A stretch of 64,000 nt of DNA, from contig NC_053115.1 of assembly GCF_010015445.1 (NCBI RefSeq), positions 9,214,024 to 9,278,023 on the forward strand, written 5' to 3'. Below, in pieces: positions 23,541-36,601 of this stretch. Under the pieces are notes generated by a model. That model did not search any database, had not been told where the DNA came from, and worked only from the letters and a program-made list of their open reading frames with translations. The position numbers were made by a program, and so were the translations under genes. The stretch comes from Perca fluviatilis (lineage: Eukaryota; Chordata; Actinopteri; Perciformes; Percidae). Each line of letters opens with the position of its first letter. Position 1 is the first letter of the stretch.

Positions 23541-23947
23541 TCTGTTTATTCTCTGTGGGAAGATGCGCTGTGCTGTTTGTGTAGTCAAATATGCTTGAAG
23601 GTTTGTTTATATTCAGGGTTGCAAGTGAATTGCTTTTCCCAAAAAGGTAAACTCATGCCAGCTTAACACATGCTGGCCCGGAACATTTAAATCAAATGGC
23701 AGCAATTTGCATGAGCTGAATACGTTAGACAGCACGATGACTGATTGTAAACTTTGTCTTACCTTTGTTTACCTTATATTTGCTGAGCACACGGACTCTG
23801 TGAGTTTACACTGTAGCACACATTCATTATAGGGAGCTTCCACATACTGTAGAGCACAGCCCTCCTCTTCTTCTGTTGGCTGCTGAGAAGCCATTGTGCA
23901 GATTAAATGCCTTATTAATGGGCATGTCAATGGTAGCTGGCCAACAC

Positions 23948-24000
23948 AGTCAGTGCGTTTACATGCACAGCAGTAACCGGAGTATGGTCTTATACGTTCT
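23948..24000 (+). mobile_element. Dispersed repeat fragment (GCGTTTACATGCACAG)
   Basis: GCGTTTACATGCACAGCAGT followed by AACCGGAGTAT is a short end fragment of a fish repeat family recognised from memory. Confidence 0.4.
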
Positions 24001-24006
24001 CCCCAT

Positions 24007-24318
24007 ATAAAGGTACTTTATTGTCACATTCACATAGCGAAATTCATTCTCTGCATTTAACCCATCCCTCAAGGGAGCAGTGGGCAGCCATTTACAGCAC
24101 CCAACTCCAGATCTGAGCCAGTGCCTTGATCATGGGCACCGACTGGAGAACCTAGTACATGTTTTTTCGATGGTGGGGGAAACCGGAGCACCAGGCGGAA
24201 ACCCACGCAAACATGGCGAGAACATACAAACTCCACAAAGAAAAGGCCGGATGATCTGGATTCATACCCAGAACCTTCTTACTGTGAGGCCACAGTGCTA
24301 ACCAGTGGACCACCATAC
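24007..24318 (+). mobile_element. Dispersed repeat (GGAAACCCACGCAAACATGG family)
   Basis: Contains CTTTATTGTCACATTCACAT, CTCTGCATTTAACCCATCCC, GGAAACCCACGCAAACATGG and AGTGCTAACCAGTGGACCAC in the order typical of a very common vertebrate/fish interspersed repeat. Non-coding; the open frames on both strands across it are repeat-derived. Confidence 0.65.
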
Positions 24319-24446
24319 ATATACATGCGCAGGGAAGAATGGGAAGAATGATGGGAGTAACTCTACCTCCGGTACAGTAGGTGGCACTCTGCCAACGCAC
24401 AATGGCTTTTTCATCCAGTTGACCAATGTCAAAATTATAGCCTACC

Positions 24447-24522
24447 GACGGGCCACTAAAGTCAACTTTATTGTCAATTCTCTCAAAATATCTTTTCTCT
24501 CTGACCCACGGTACAATAAGTG

Positions 24523-24563
<41 letters not shown>

Positions 24564-24640
24564 AATACATTCTAAATAGTGCAAAAGTGATACAAAACAA
24601 ACAGTATAGAAAACTGAAGACATTGAAAATGTCAAATATA
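24447..24640 (+). mobile_element. Dispersed repeat fragment with (TA)n insert
   Basis: AAAGTCAACTTTATTGTCAA and CTCTGACCCACGGTACAATA flank a (TA)n run at 24526-24560, then ATTCTAAATAGTGCAAAAGT. The texture is a fish retroelement 3' region, partly interrupted by microsatellite growth. Confidence 0.45.
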
Positions 24641-25089
24641 AAGGGAAAATATATAATAAAAGTGAAAAATATGAAATGAAATAGAAAATGTGTTCTTGAG
24701 GGGCCGATGCTGATCCTGAGTCAAGAGTTCTTGGGGGTAGAGTGGAGGGGAGGGAGAGAGGGGAGGGTGTTGAACTTCCTGACAGACTATATTTCCCAGT
24801 ACTGGCTTTACATTCAAAACATCACACAGTTGTAGCAGCAGCAAACTGTGTGAACTAAACTGTGGATCAGTGTTAATTACTCGGACCTCATCTCTCCTTC
24901 CCTTTAAACTCGATCAGCATCAAAACTGAATGTTACTAAAGCACATTTTACTAACATGCTCTTCAAAACTGTGAGAATCAAGTTTAAAGTCTGACATTAT
25001 GCAAAACTATGACATACATTTTTTGTTACACTTTATTGGAAAACAGTATGATCAAAACCTCAAATAAAATACATGTTATTTATATTTAT

Positions 25090-25093
25090 ATAA

Positions 25094-25140
<47 letters not shown>
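25090..25140. repeat. Poly-A and (TA)n repeat
   Basis: A short A run changes into about 20 TA units. Confidence 0.9.
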
Positions 25141-25142
<2 letters not shown>

Positions 25143-25417
25143 CGTTATACTAGCATAGTCAACAGCAGTGTTTCTGTGTGTGTGTGTGTGTGTGAGAGAG
25201 AGCGAGAGAGGCAAATAGTAAAGGAATGAAAGCAGGGCACGCTCTCATAGATGAACACATTACCTACATCCAAAGGATATTTCAAACACTTCCCCTTGCA
25301 AAATTCTCCATTACATGGGTCAATAGAGGGCAATGGGAGAAGAATAAATATACACACCTCTCCCAAAGACCGCAGCCCTCTCTTATGCCTGCACACACTT
25401 ACTCACACATACACCCA

Positions 25418-25419
<2 letters not shown>

Positions 25420-25470
<51 letters not shown>
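25420..25470. repeat. (CA)n microsatellite
   Basis: About 25 CA units. A shorter (GT)n/(GA)n tract lies at 25175-25212. Confidence 0.95.
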
Positions 25471-25471
<1 letters not shown>

Positions 25472-25739
25472 GACTGACACTCTCTGTCAGCCCATCTGAT
25501 TACCTGTTAGGGAGTCTCACCCACCACGACAAGTACCCTTTTTTGCCAAGAACCATTTTCTCCGCCATGTCAGATATGGGGATATTAATGAATGCACAAT
25601 GACAGTACTTAGGGAGCCGAGCAGCTATCCTGCCTCTGCAAATTTACCCGCAGGTCACTTTTGTACGACAGGAAAAAGAAACTACGGAAACAAACAGGTG
25701 CGGGTCAGAAACTCATCTCCTCTCCCAGATTAAAAACTC

Positions 25740-25985
25740 ATCTTTCAAAGCAGCACGGCGTTATTGAGGCTGATTCTCGGGGCTCTCCATGCAAATGGAG
25801 GTGTGATTAGGCACAGAGGAGACGTGGCCGTTGGAGAGGAGAATGCTGTGTCCCTCTGTCCAATTACCTCTGTAAGGATAACTGAGAGAGAGAGAGGGCC
25901 AAAGGCTGCCTCTGAAACACTTAGAGTCAAGGTCCTGTGTATTTTTGACACACACTCGGTGTGTAGTTTTTTTCTAAATGGCAAA
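25740..25985. other. Candidate conserved non-coding element
   Basis: Unique, balanced composition (GGCGTTATTGAGGCTGATTC; CATGCAAATGGAGGTGTGAT), including an octamer-like ATGCAAAT word at about 25788. Open frames on both strands overlap but match no protein family. Confidence 0.3.
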
Positions 25986-26399
25986 TTTACAGGAACACAG
26001 TAACGTGATGTTTGTCATGCTGTTGTGGACATTCTATATCGATTGTTCATGTGATTAGTTGCATTTAAGCTGTATTGATGACTACTTTACCTTTAATTTC
26101 TTTTAAAGGCAATTAAGAGCTTCTTTTATTAATTATGTATACCACCAACACATCAATGGAAATGTTAATATGTGTGTAATCTTACAGTATGTGAGCATTA
26201 GTGGATGGCAACATTAGAATATTGGTTGGATCGGGGTGGAGAATTGTTACCTCATGTTTGCTTCACTGATCCACCAAAGCTAAATAAGGCTGAGCATCTC
26301 TTTGAAAAGGATAAAGGCTCTCACATTCATGTACATGATGTGATATAAAATGACTTGAAACTTTGATGAATTCACAGGTCATTAAAGCACTGCTTCTGA

Positions 26400-27120
26400 T
26401 GCTTTTTAATGAAAAGCTCCCTGGTAGAGCTTAGCCAGCCGGGATAAAACGAAGGAGATTGTATCTGCCGTTGTTTCCTCATTAACCTTAAATTATGCAA
26501 ACCAGTATAGTCCACATTCGAGTTTGTGGACAGCGCTGTTCGCTCGTTCTACAGTACCACCCCCCCTCTCTCTTCCTGATAGCTGAGCGCTTTTATGTTG
26601 GCTCCAACAATCTGAGGGTCATGTCTCCTTTTCATTGCCACCGATTCCACTGCTGCTTTCCTTTGTAATGAGCTCTGGTAAGCCGACAAGGTCATATGGC
26701 ACAGCAACAGGGAAATACATTTTCTTTTTGTATCTGCAGACTGCGAGTGTTTGCACAAGCTCATTTCTCCGTTTTTTGATGCGTGTGCTTGAATGTTTTT
26801 GCATGTGTCGAAGCTGCCACCAAGGTTGGTATAAACAGAAACTTATCCATCCCCGCACACACATTTCTCTGTACAGCCCCGCTCCCTATCCCTGAGACTT
26901 CAGTTACCTGTTCGTGCTGATAATGTATTAGATGAAGGCTCCACTGCAGCCTCAGGGTACAGCTTCATGATAAAGTATACATATTTATCTGGTCTGCTGC
27001 CATCAATGATCCTGTCTGGATTTATGAGGAGGATTAATATTTCACACCAAATCAGATGACCTGAGGCCTGCCCAGTGGCCAGCGGACATTTTTAAAGGGA
27101 TTCATGTTAGAGAGGAATAT
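26400..27120. other. Candidate conserved non-coding cluster
   Basis: Repeat-free stretch with CTCATTAACCTTAAATTATG, GATAATGTATTAGATGAAGG and GGAGGATTAATATTTCACAC words. It is flanked by decayed repeats but holds none that I recognise. Regulatory function is inferred only. Confidence 0.3.
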
Positions 27121-29280
27121 GTGTGTATGGGTTCTGTTGAATGCTACATTATACCCTTTTTCCATCAAAAATATATAATGTATATGCAGGTTTTTCAAAC
27201 ACCGACAAACCTGCTAAAAATAGCTTATGGACTCTTTTCCCATTGCCAGTAGATGAGTAGGCCTGTAGTTTTTGCTTGTTTTTTTCTTTCTTGTGTGTCA
27301 CGTTTGACGTCACAAGGCGCTGTAAGACAGGTGTTACAGTGCACAAAACTGCAAACTCTGCTCTACACTCACTTGATATCTCCACCTTAAACTTAAATTT
27401 ATTAGCTTAAATTTAAGCTAAAATTAACTTACCAGAGCTCAGACTGATTGCTCTGCATTCTCCGTCACTTTCTCACTCGCTCCACCACACACTCCCCAGA
27501 CACCACCACACACACACACTCTTTCAAACTCGGTTATTAATGCAGCCGACGCACATCACAGGATCACACCAGAAAAGGCAAAATTTAGTGTAAATTTGCA
27601 TATCTGTGCGAGTGTCCGGTTCTCATCACAGCCGAGAAATAGACCACTGATGCCTTCTGCAGAGTCATTTGTCCCAGGATTATATGCCAATTGTAACCAA
27701 TCGCTACATGTAAAATATATATATCCAGATTTATGCCAATCGCTTTTCAAGGTTTAGTAAACATTCAGTTAACCTGACGATTAGAATGTATTATTAGTAT
27801 TATAATAATAATGTGGATCAGTGTTATATATTAGGACTGATGGCCAAAACTAGGAAAATATAAGACACACGCTTTAAGAAACTTAAACGTTTATTTAATC
27901 ACAAACATCTAATAGATAATTTCTGAATAGGCTAAATGTATTAACAGTTTTTTTGTTCTCCTTCATTATGGATATGTATAAAGGGACTGCAAAGAATTGT
28001 CTGTTGCTTTGCTTAGTAGTGTTGCTACCAAGAAATAGCACTACCAAATTATGAGCTGGAAAAAATGGATGTCAGTTGGAAAGTAAAACTGTAGTATACA
28101 GGACATAGAAGATGTTATTGTCTGATAGAAACACAAAAACATTGAAAATTAGGATACATGGCATACAAGCCACTGAAACTGAAAAATACAGTGTCAAGGC
28201 AATAGCCCACTGACATTCAAACCAAGGCCCATATTAACTGATATAGTAGCCTAGACATCGATACCACACAGCAAAATTACCTTTATTTATCAGATCTTTG
28301 GATCACCATGTCTGCATCACCCACTGTTCTTCAGGAGTCGTTTCACTGTTGTTCAACAGAGTAGGAAATATGAATTTCAAAACTGCTCTGTCAAGCAGTG
28401 AAACAGCTGTCAATTTGCTATCTTGGTGGAGCCACAAAGTGGCGGCAGCGAGCTGGGAGATCCCTCCTGTTTTCCTCCACCTGGATCCATCGTTCTTGAC
28501 GCACACTTTCAAGGACACCCGAAAAACTCTATAGTGGAGTTTGATTATGTAGGCAACCATCCCGAAGAGCCATGTGCAGCAGCTGCTTAGGCGTCCACTC
28601 AGGGAGAAGTGTGTGTGAAAGATAGGGAGAAAGAAGAAGAGCATCTAAGTGATCTAAGAACAGGTTGTATGCGGTTCTTTATCTATAGATGAAAGGCTCC
28701 CAGGAGGTGCAAGTAAGTTGTAGAGAAACGCTCGTGAAAACAACAGACTAAAACACCTTCTGTAAACTAAATAAGAAGCTCATCATAAACTACTATATTT
28801 AGCACACCTGATATTGTAAAATCGAATGTGATCAGATACTACCTACTTAGCTGTAGCTCTTGGAAGTTATGATAGTTATTTATTTATTTATCGTTGCATG
28901 CACTTACAACTGTCCAGCCCACATGGACTTTTGAGACACCCAAAACACTGTTGCAGTGGCGAAACAAGATTTTCAGGGGAATAAACTGAAAATTACTGCT
29001 AACATGTAGCCTACAGTTTCACCAGTTTCTACTTTTTATAGGAAGAAAAAGCTAATTCTTGTGAACCTTTTGTAGGCAAACCCTGCTGGTGTTGCTCCTG
29101 TCTGTTTGTCTGTGCTGGTACTTAACGATGTCCGCTTACTGTATATGGAAATAATTACTAAAGTTTATGCAAATGATAAAAAAACAAAATCATCTCTATT
29201 CGTTTGAGAATAAGAATGTGGGAACAGGGAGACTGTCTACATGTGTGTATGTGTGAGTGTGGAAACTGAGACTCCATGAG
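27121..29280. other. Intergenic, nothing recognised
   Basis: AT-rich sequence. The 26 bases at 27710-27735 reappear exactly at 32020-32045, which suggests an unrecognised dispersed repeat. No gene supported; the 113-codon minus-strand frame at 28303-28644 has no family resemblance. Confidence 0.5.
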
Positions 29281-29289
29281 CCCTCTTCT

Positions 29290-29645
29290 TGCCCCCCTCA
29301 CACCCCTCTCCCAGCACCTTAGAGCCACAGATGACATTTCATCAAATATTTATAAAAAACAATCTCCGAACAGCGTAATTAGAGGCCGGGTTTAATGTCG
29401 GCCTAATCCTTGGGCTCCTATTTCGCCGCTGTCCTAGCTGTGTTGTTATGGGAGCCATTGCCGCAGTGTCTACACCCAAATGGGCGGCCAATGAGCACCC
29501 TGCCAAGTGATGTCATGTACAGCACCTTGTAGGTGCCTCACCTATGAATCAACATTTTATTTCTCCCCCCTCTCTCTTTTCTACTGCCATACTGCCTATT
29601 TATCTCACCCCCAGATATGCATAAAGCAGCTTCACTATAATATTC

Positions 29646-29682
<37 letters not shown>

Positions 29683-30620
29683 CACACTTGGCAGTAGCCA
29701 CTACATTTTCCCTGAATGGTTTGCAGAAGAAGAGCTGCTGCTGAGCACATTATTATATTTTCGGGTTATTAATTACCTTCCAATTACTGAAACAAATATG
29801 CTACATTGAGTGCCTAATTTCCCTGCTAAACTGCAGCAGATGGATGTGGCTTTGGCTGCAGCCAGCTAGCGCTCTGTACCTCAGCATAAAAGAAAAGCAC
29901 AGAGATGGAGAGGAATATTATGCACTGGTAGCTACGGACTGCTGTCTTAGCTGTAGCACATTAGTTAATTAGTGAACCCTATAGCAGGGCAGCAGGATGT
30001 GTATGTTCTCTGTGCAGCCTTGCAGAGAAGCAGCTGTTATCTATTATTCATGTACTTTTAAGCGAAAAAAAAAGTAGTGGCGATGTTTCATTTTGCGAAC
30101 AGTTTTGCTAAAGCCATATATTTGAAGAAGCTTATATTTGTGTGTGCGTTCACACGTTTACACACAAACACACTGACTCTCGCACAGAATATGAGCCAAA
30201 CTCTTAAGCCACATCTAAAAGCCTAATGGGAAATATCTCCCCTAATTAAGATGCATGAATAATTCAAGCGGTGGCACGCTAATTAGTATTCCATCAGTCC
30301 TCTGTGGCGATGACGGCCTGTCGAGGCACACCGCAGCTAGTTACGGCCTGTGCGCGAGGAGGATGGCTATAGTGAAGGAATGGCGACACCTTGAAAGCAG
30401 CTTGACAGAGTATCCCATCATTACTGTAGAGAGTATGACAAGCTTCCTATTTTTCTCCGTCTCTCTAATCAACAACAACATTAATCCTTTGCCTGGGGAG
30501 AATCTGGAGAATAAGATACAATTTGGGAGGAAAATGAGCCTCGGGAGAGAGACTTTTTTCAAATTTCAACCAGAGAAAGGGAATGTTACTTTTATTTGTC
30601 TGAGCTTCTGTAGTTTCTAG
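29290..30620. other. Candidate conserved non-coding cluster with (CA)n
   Basis: Several homeodomain-like words (GCGTAATTAGAGGCC, ATTAGTTAATTAGTGAACC, CCTAATTAAGATGCATGAAT, CGCTAATTAGTATTCC) occur in repeat-free DNA. A (CA)n tract lies at 29651-29681. A 121-codon plus-strand frame at 30255-30620 has no recognised homology. Confidence 0.3.
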
Positions 30621-31387
30621 TCACCCTGGGTGTACTGAAACTTCCATACACACATTGTGCTGCTTTAAATGCATGATTTAGCAGTGTTACGGCCCCGCAG
30701 TTATTGCCTCTCTCTCAGAGGGGCTGTTTAATGCTAGTAAAAGCAATAAAGAGGTGTTAAGATGGAAATGAAGTCTGGATAAATCACAGAGGTTAACTCT
30801 GTTTTGGCTCACAATTACAGTCTGCCTTTAATTAAATTCATTACTTTATTTACAACAAGATTATTAACCCTGCATGGAAATCAGTTAATGTAGCTGTCAT
30901 ATAATCCTTCTCTGCAATGTTTTCACTGCAAGAACTCTGAGCCAATATCTTTAATTTGATTACAGCTAGTGATTGTAATAAAACACACTAATGATGACAG
31001 AAAATGAATGAACGAGTTAGGCAGTAGCTTCTGTGCAGGCCTGTGGCTGTGTCACGAAATTTGAGGATTCACCGTTTTGTTGTCACACTGCACTCACACA
31101 GTGTCACACACACACGGAAAGAAGAAAGGGCTCCTGTGGGCCCTTGCCTGTGTGAGTGTATGTAGCCCCAGGGGGGCAGGCTGAGGTTTTGTGGCGTCTT
31201 TGTGCTGGGTTTAACCTTGGCTCTGGGCTAAACACACAGGGAATGTTCTGAGAGGACCTTCAGCCATCAGCAGTGGCTTTTCATATACTGCTCCACTCCT
31301 GTGGGAGCACCGCCACAAACACAACTATTGATCCACTGTCATACTCTCACATGCTCCTCCCCTCGGCTTTCTCTTTTCTCTTAGCCG

Positions 31388-31389
<2 letters not shown>
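30621..31389. other. Intergenic, nothing firmly recognised
   Basis: Unique-looking; TTTAATTAAATTCATTAC at about 30828 resembles the preceding candidate regulatory cluster. Confidence 0.35.
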
Positions 31390-31446
<57 letters not shown>

Positions 31447-31448
31447 TG

Positions 31449-31520
<72 letters not shown>
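31390..31520. repeat. (GT)n-(GA)n compound microsatellite
   Basis: About 28 GT units, a short GTGC break, then about 34 GA units. Confidence 0.95.
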
Positions 31521-31522
<2 letters not shown>

Positions 31523-32229
31523 GGCCAGGCTAAAAAATACCCTCCAAAGTGGTCCCAGATCCCATGTGGTATCAGGGGTATTGATGTGTTATTGGTATCC
31601 TGTGGGCTTTGGCTTTTGCATTATGTTTCTATTTATTTATTTTCATCTGCTTTTTCTTTTTAAAATCTATTTATAGTCATCCACGCCATGCATTAGATGT
31701 GTTCAAAATATGAACTATGATCATTTAGACTCCATTATATGGGAAGGAAGTGAATCATTCATGGTGATTTCATGCTGGACGACTTCTTTTTGCCTTACTT
31801 TTTCTCTGTGACTGACATTGCGTTGATTTACAATGTAGAATGATCCTTTATTGTGGTGTGTTACTTATTGCCAACATCCTGTTTCAATAAGAAATGTATC
31901 ACATTAAGTGAAGATTATTTTCACACTCACTAAGAAATGTTTTATTTTCGAAACCGTGTTTCTTGCCATCACAGTGGAAAATGAAACATTTCTTCGGGTC
32001 ATGTCACAATACAGTACAAGTAAAATATATATATCCAGATTTATGTGATACATTTGCCCAGAGCACATAGAAACATTATTTAATAACACTTTCTTTTACG
32101 TGTCCGTACATTTAACCCTGCATCCAGCTAATTTAAATAGCTCACGTTACTGTATTGTGTAAATATGTTATGATATGCAAATATAATTTTATATTGTATG
32201 TGACGATTTCGGTGCAAATGTTCCACCAA

Positions 32230-32345
32230 AACAAATTCTTTCCCGAGACTATTTTGCAGAGCCACCGACGCTGCGTCCAGAGCTTAGCGCCACACAAGAC
32301 AATTGGGATTGGTTTAAAGAAATGCGGCTACAGAGCTCCGTCGTA
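32230..32345 (+). mobile_element. Fragment of DNA-element family (AAGAAATGC family), copy 1
   Basis: ATTTTGCAGAGCCACCGACG ... GATTGGTTTAAAGAAATGC matches the stretch at about 40883-40952 (ATTTTGCAGCTGCACC ... GAATGGTTTAAAGAAATGCC). It is cut off on its right by the LINE tail. Confidence 0.55.
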
Positions 32346-32348
32346 TCA

Positions 32349-33530
32349 TTTATTTTATTTTTATTTTATTTTCAGGACAATGCACATTTAATGAACATGT
32401 ACAGCAGTACACGTAAAAGTGCCAGATTGTAGCCCAAAGGCTAATTTCCATCTGTAGTCCCATTTGACAGATATAGATTACAATAACAGGGCATAAGAAA
32501 AACACTATTAACATTTGCTATTTAAATTTGGATAAAACAGAATGAAAGAAAAAAATAACAGGACAAAGTATTAGTAAATGTTAAAACAGAGACACAACAT
32601 ACATATGCTTCACTAAGCTAATATTATAGCATACAAGTAGGGGTAACCCATACTTGGTTAGCTCGAAGACAAAATATATACAGTAATAACATTTGTTCTA
32701 TGAAGCAAGGAAAAACAAATCAAATCAATCAATCAATCAAGACACTTTATGAGTTAAGACAAAGATGCAATTCATTAGTATACTCTATGGGCTATTACGG
32801 TACAGAATGCAGTCAGAGGTGATTGCACGTTTGGTTAGCTCTGAGCCACACCTTTACCTGGCTCTTAAAGGTGGCAAGAGTGGGACATTCCCTTATAGTT
32901 GTGGGAATTGTGTTCCATAATGCACTGCCTTTAATAGATAGTGCATTTTGGCTAAAAGAAGTTTTTCTAAAAGGAACCTCACTGTCCCTGTTTACAACAG
33001 CTCTAGTAATCCGAGTCTGTCTGTATTTAATAAATTCTTGCAATGGGGGTGGCGCCAAGCCATGTAATACTTTATAAACTAAGCATATTGAGGAAAATTT
33101 ACAAAAATTTTCAAAAGTCAATAAGTTGTATTTCTCTATGATTTTGCAATTATGATAAGAAAAAATTTTGAGTGCCTTTTTGTACAAAAGCTCAACTGCT
33201 TTTAGGATAGTAGAACCCGACATAGACCAGCTGGTGATGCAGTAGTTTAGATGTGAAAATATCATTGAGTGCAAGAACATCAGGGCAGCCTTATCTGACA
33301 AAGATCCTCTAATTTGCTTAAAATTACAAAGACTAAATTTAATTCTGTTGGAAATCATTTTAACATGATTTTTGAAAGAAAGATTGGAATCTATAATCAC
33401 GCCCAAGTATTTAAACTCAGTTACAATTTCCAACTCCTCTGTGCCCAAAAACACCCCGAATTGAGAAGGCGTAATGGTAGAAGGTTGGCAGTTCAGCGGC
33501 AGTTGGTAGATGTGTTTAGCCGCCAATAGG
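32349..33530 (-). mobile_element. 5'-truncated LINE of the L2/CR1/Rex1 type
   Basis: Reverse orientation. The 3' end (about 32349-32372) is an A-rich (AAAATA)n tail. The 3' UTR includes, on the minus strand, GACTACAGATGGAAATTAGC and AATGTGCATTGTCCTG, typical of a fish LINE. The coding part ends at 32813. The element is cut at about 33490-33570, as expected of incomplete reverse transcription. The plus-strand poly-A block at 33575 abuts this truncated end. Confidence 0.8.
32813..33526 (-). pseudogene. LINE reverse transcriptase, C-terminal fragment (237 codons)
   Basis: The frame is open for 237 codons. It contains FKYLGVIIDSNLSFKNHV, the region after the catalytic core of non-LTR reverse transcriptases, followed by FSHLNYCITSW, YKKALKIF, LLTFENFCKF, CLVYKVLHGLAPPPLQEFI, and ALWNTIPTTIRECPTLATFK near the C terminus. 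This order is standard for the Jockey-superclade LINEs (L2, CR1, Rex1) of fish. The catalytic FADD-type box and the N-terminal endonuclease are absent, so the copy is dead on arrival. The apparent ATG start is incidental; homology begins around residue 23. Absence of stops suggests a fairly recent insertion. Confidence 0.85.
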
Positions 33531-33574
33531 TGACCGTGAGCCGGCTACAGGCACCGCCAGATGACGGTCCTGGG

Positions 33575-33581
33575 AAAAAAA

Positions 33582-33645
<64 letters not shown>

Positions 33646-33672
33646 TAAATTAAATATATAAAAAAAAAAAAA
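33575..33672. repeat. Long poly-A block
   Basis: About 67 A with one G at 33601, then a short TATTAAATTAAATATATA break and 12 more A. Long homopolymers are hard to size by sequencing, so length is uncertain. Confidence 0.9.
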
Positions 33673-34710
<1,038 letters not shown>

Positions 34711-34751
34711 TGATTGGGGGAAGAGTGAGTGAGAGACATGCATACACACAG

Positions 34752-34784
<33 letters not shown>

Positions 34785-34899
34785 CACACGTGCAGTACCT
34801 ACTACAATTCCTTCACGGCCGTTCACGGGGGACCACCTGTCAGAATTTGAACAAAACTAAAGGAAGATACTGTGTGGATACACATTTTCTATCTCTTTT

Positions 34900-35700
34900 A
34901 TCCCTTTTGTAAGGAGACTTCTCATGCGTAGAGAGTCGGTGACATTGGGCTCCGATCTGTCCTGACGTGTGGAAGGTTGAGCTCATTTTTCTGGATGTCA
35001 GGCCATGTCCCCTCTAATGAATCCTGGGGCCCGAGGCCTGGGCGGATTGGCTCGCAAACTGGCTACAGGCAGGTGATTGATGACTGGAGGAGTAGTCTTC
35101 AGCTTTGCTCTGATTTCCCCCGACCAGCCTATCTGACAGCCCCAATCGGCAGGCGGACATCTGAATCGCCATCTGACGCAACAACCACTGGCAGATCTCT
35201 TGGTGTACAGTGCCTGCACTGCTGTTTTGAAGAAAATCTTGGCTTGAATCTAAGGTAGAAATGCCTGTGCAATAAAAAAACAATTGTGCCTTTGGAAGGC
35301 TGTGGTGTATTACACCCACGCAGAAATGAAATAACAATAAGCTGGCTGTTTTCCACATTCAAGTGCAATTAAGGCAGATTTTGTAGTATATCAGGGTCCC
35401 ATTCAGAATAGCTTCTCTCAGCATCCTTACGAGCGAGGAAAGCAGTGAGCCAACACCTCACTCCACAGCCTGGTTTGAAGCCCCTGCGTCAGCTCTTTGG
35501 ATGAATGCTGGCCATTGAACACACACAGCCGGTGTATCTCCTCCTCAATTAGCACCTTGTCCATAGGCCCCCCATGTCCCATTCCCTCCCACAGTACGGG
35601 TGTGAAATTTAAAATCCTCCACCAGCGTGATTGCTCTTCTCTTCGGGGGACTGCGCTGCTGAAGCAGCATAATGACAATCATAGTGGCCCAGGATGGCAG
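34900..35700. other. Candidate conserved non-coding cluster
   Basis: Repeat-free sequence of balanced composition, e.g. GGCGGATTGGCTCGCAAACT, GTGATTGATGACTGG and CTCCTCAATTAGCACCTTGT. Overlapping open frames on both strands (up to 114 codons) look like a by-product of low stop density; none resembles a known protein. Confidence 0.3.
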
Positions 35701-36601
35701 ACCTACAAAGCAGGGGTGTTTACGGGGGGAAGCACCGCGAGCCGCACTCAGCAAGGAGCGAAGACAAGACAGTGACTTAACAATGGAATTAGGAGTGTCG
35801 TACTGCGTATCTCAGATGAGTCATCAGGTTTGCTCAGCCATACTTCTCTATGCTAGTCCTGACCGTCTCTTTGTTCCATGAAAAAAGCTCTCATTCACTT
35901 CCACCCTTCCGTCCTGTCAGACTTCTCCTTACCTCTTTGCGTCCCATGGCACCTTGCCAGGTGGGCAAAGTTGTGCCTGACAATTACCGCCCAGCCACCT
36001 GGGAGCGCGGGTAAACGTCTGGCTGTTTTGAGGAGACATGATTGGCTACGCCTGCCCTGCTGATGGATGGCTTTTTGGGCACCTGTCTCAGTGGAAGAGG
36101 TAGCAGATGATGGCGGGGGGGGGGGGGAGATTATGTTGTCTTTTATTCAAAACTGGAGCTACTATTACCGATTGGTTTCTTTTTTTCACTCCTCAGATCT
36201 GCTTGGTTTTGAAAGACCCATCAAAGTTTAGAGCTCAATTCACAAAAGAAAAGTACAATTTCCAATCCCTACGTCATCCCTTAGTTAATGTTGCTTCACC
36301 TGTCAAGCACTTAAATCTTGCATATGCACACGAGGTAGACAAAAGAAGGCTTCTCATTCTAGCCAGCGCCAGTCAATTCTGCCACTAGCAAATTTTATCA
36401 GCTCTAGCTTTTTCTAGCTTGCTAATTTAGCTAAGGTGAGCTCTATAAGTACCCTGTTAAATGGTCTTAAATAAAAGACTAAAGTTAAAGATGCAATATG
36501 TAATGCTGACAGCTAGTGTTTAAAATAGTTACTGCACAAATTCAAAATACTGGAACGAGTCGTCTCCCCAGCCCCCTCCTCCCCAGACTCTAAGTACATG
36601 G

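Noticed and set aside
24152..24562. 136-codon minus-strand frame
   Set aside because: Runs through a dispersed repeat and a (TA)n tract; repeat-derived.
32813..33526. Functional host gene with a reverse-transcriptase domain
   Set aside because: Truncated LINE: no catalytic box, no endonuclease, and LINE 3' UTR and tail directly follow.
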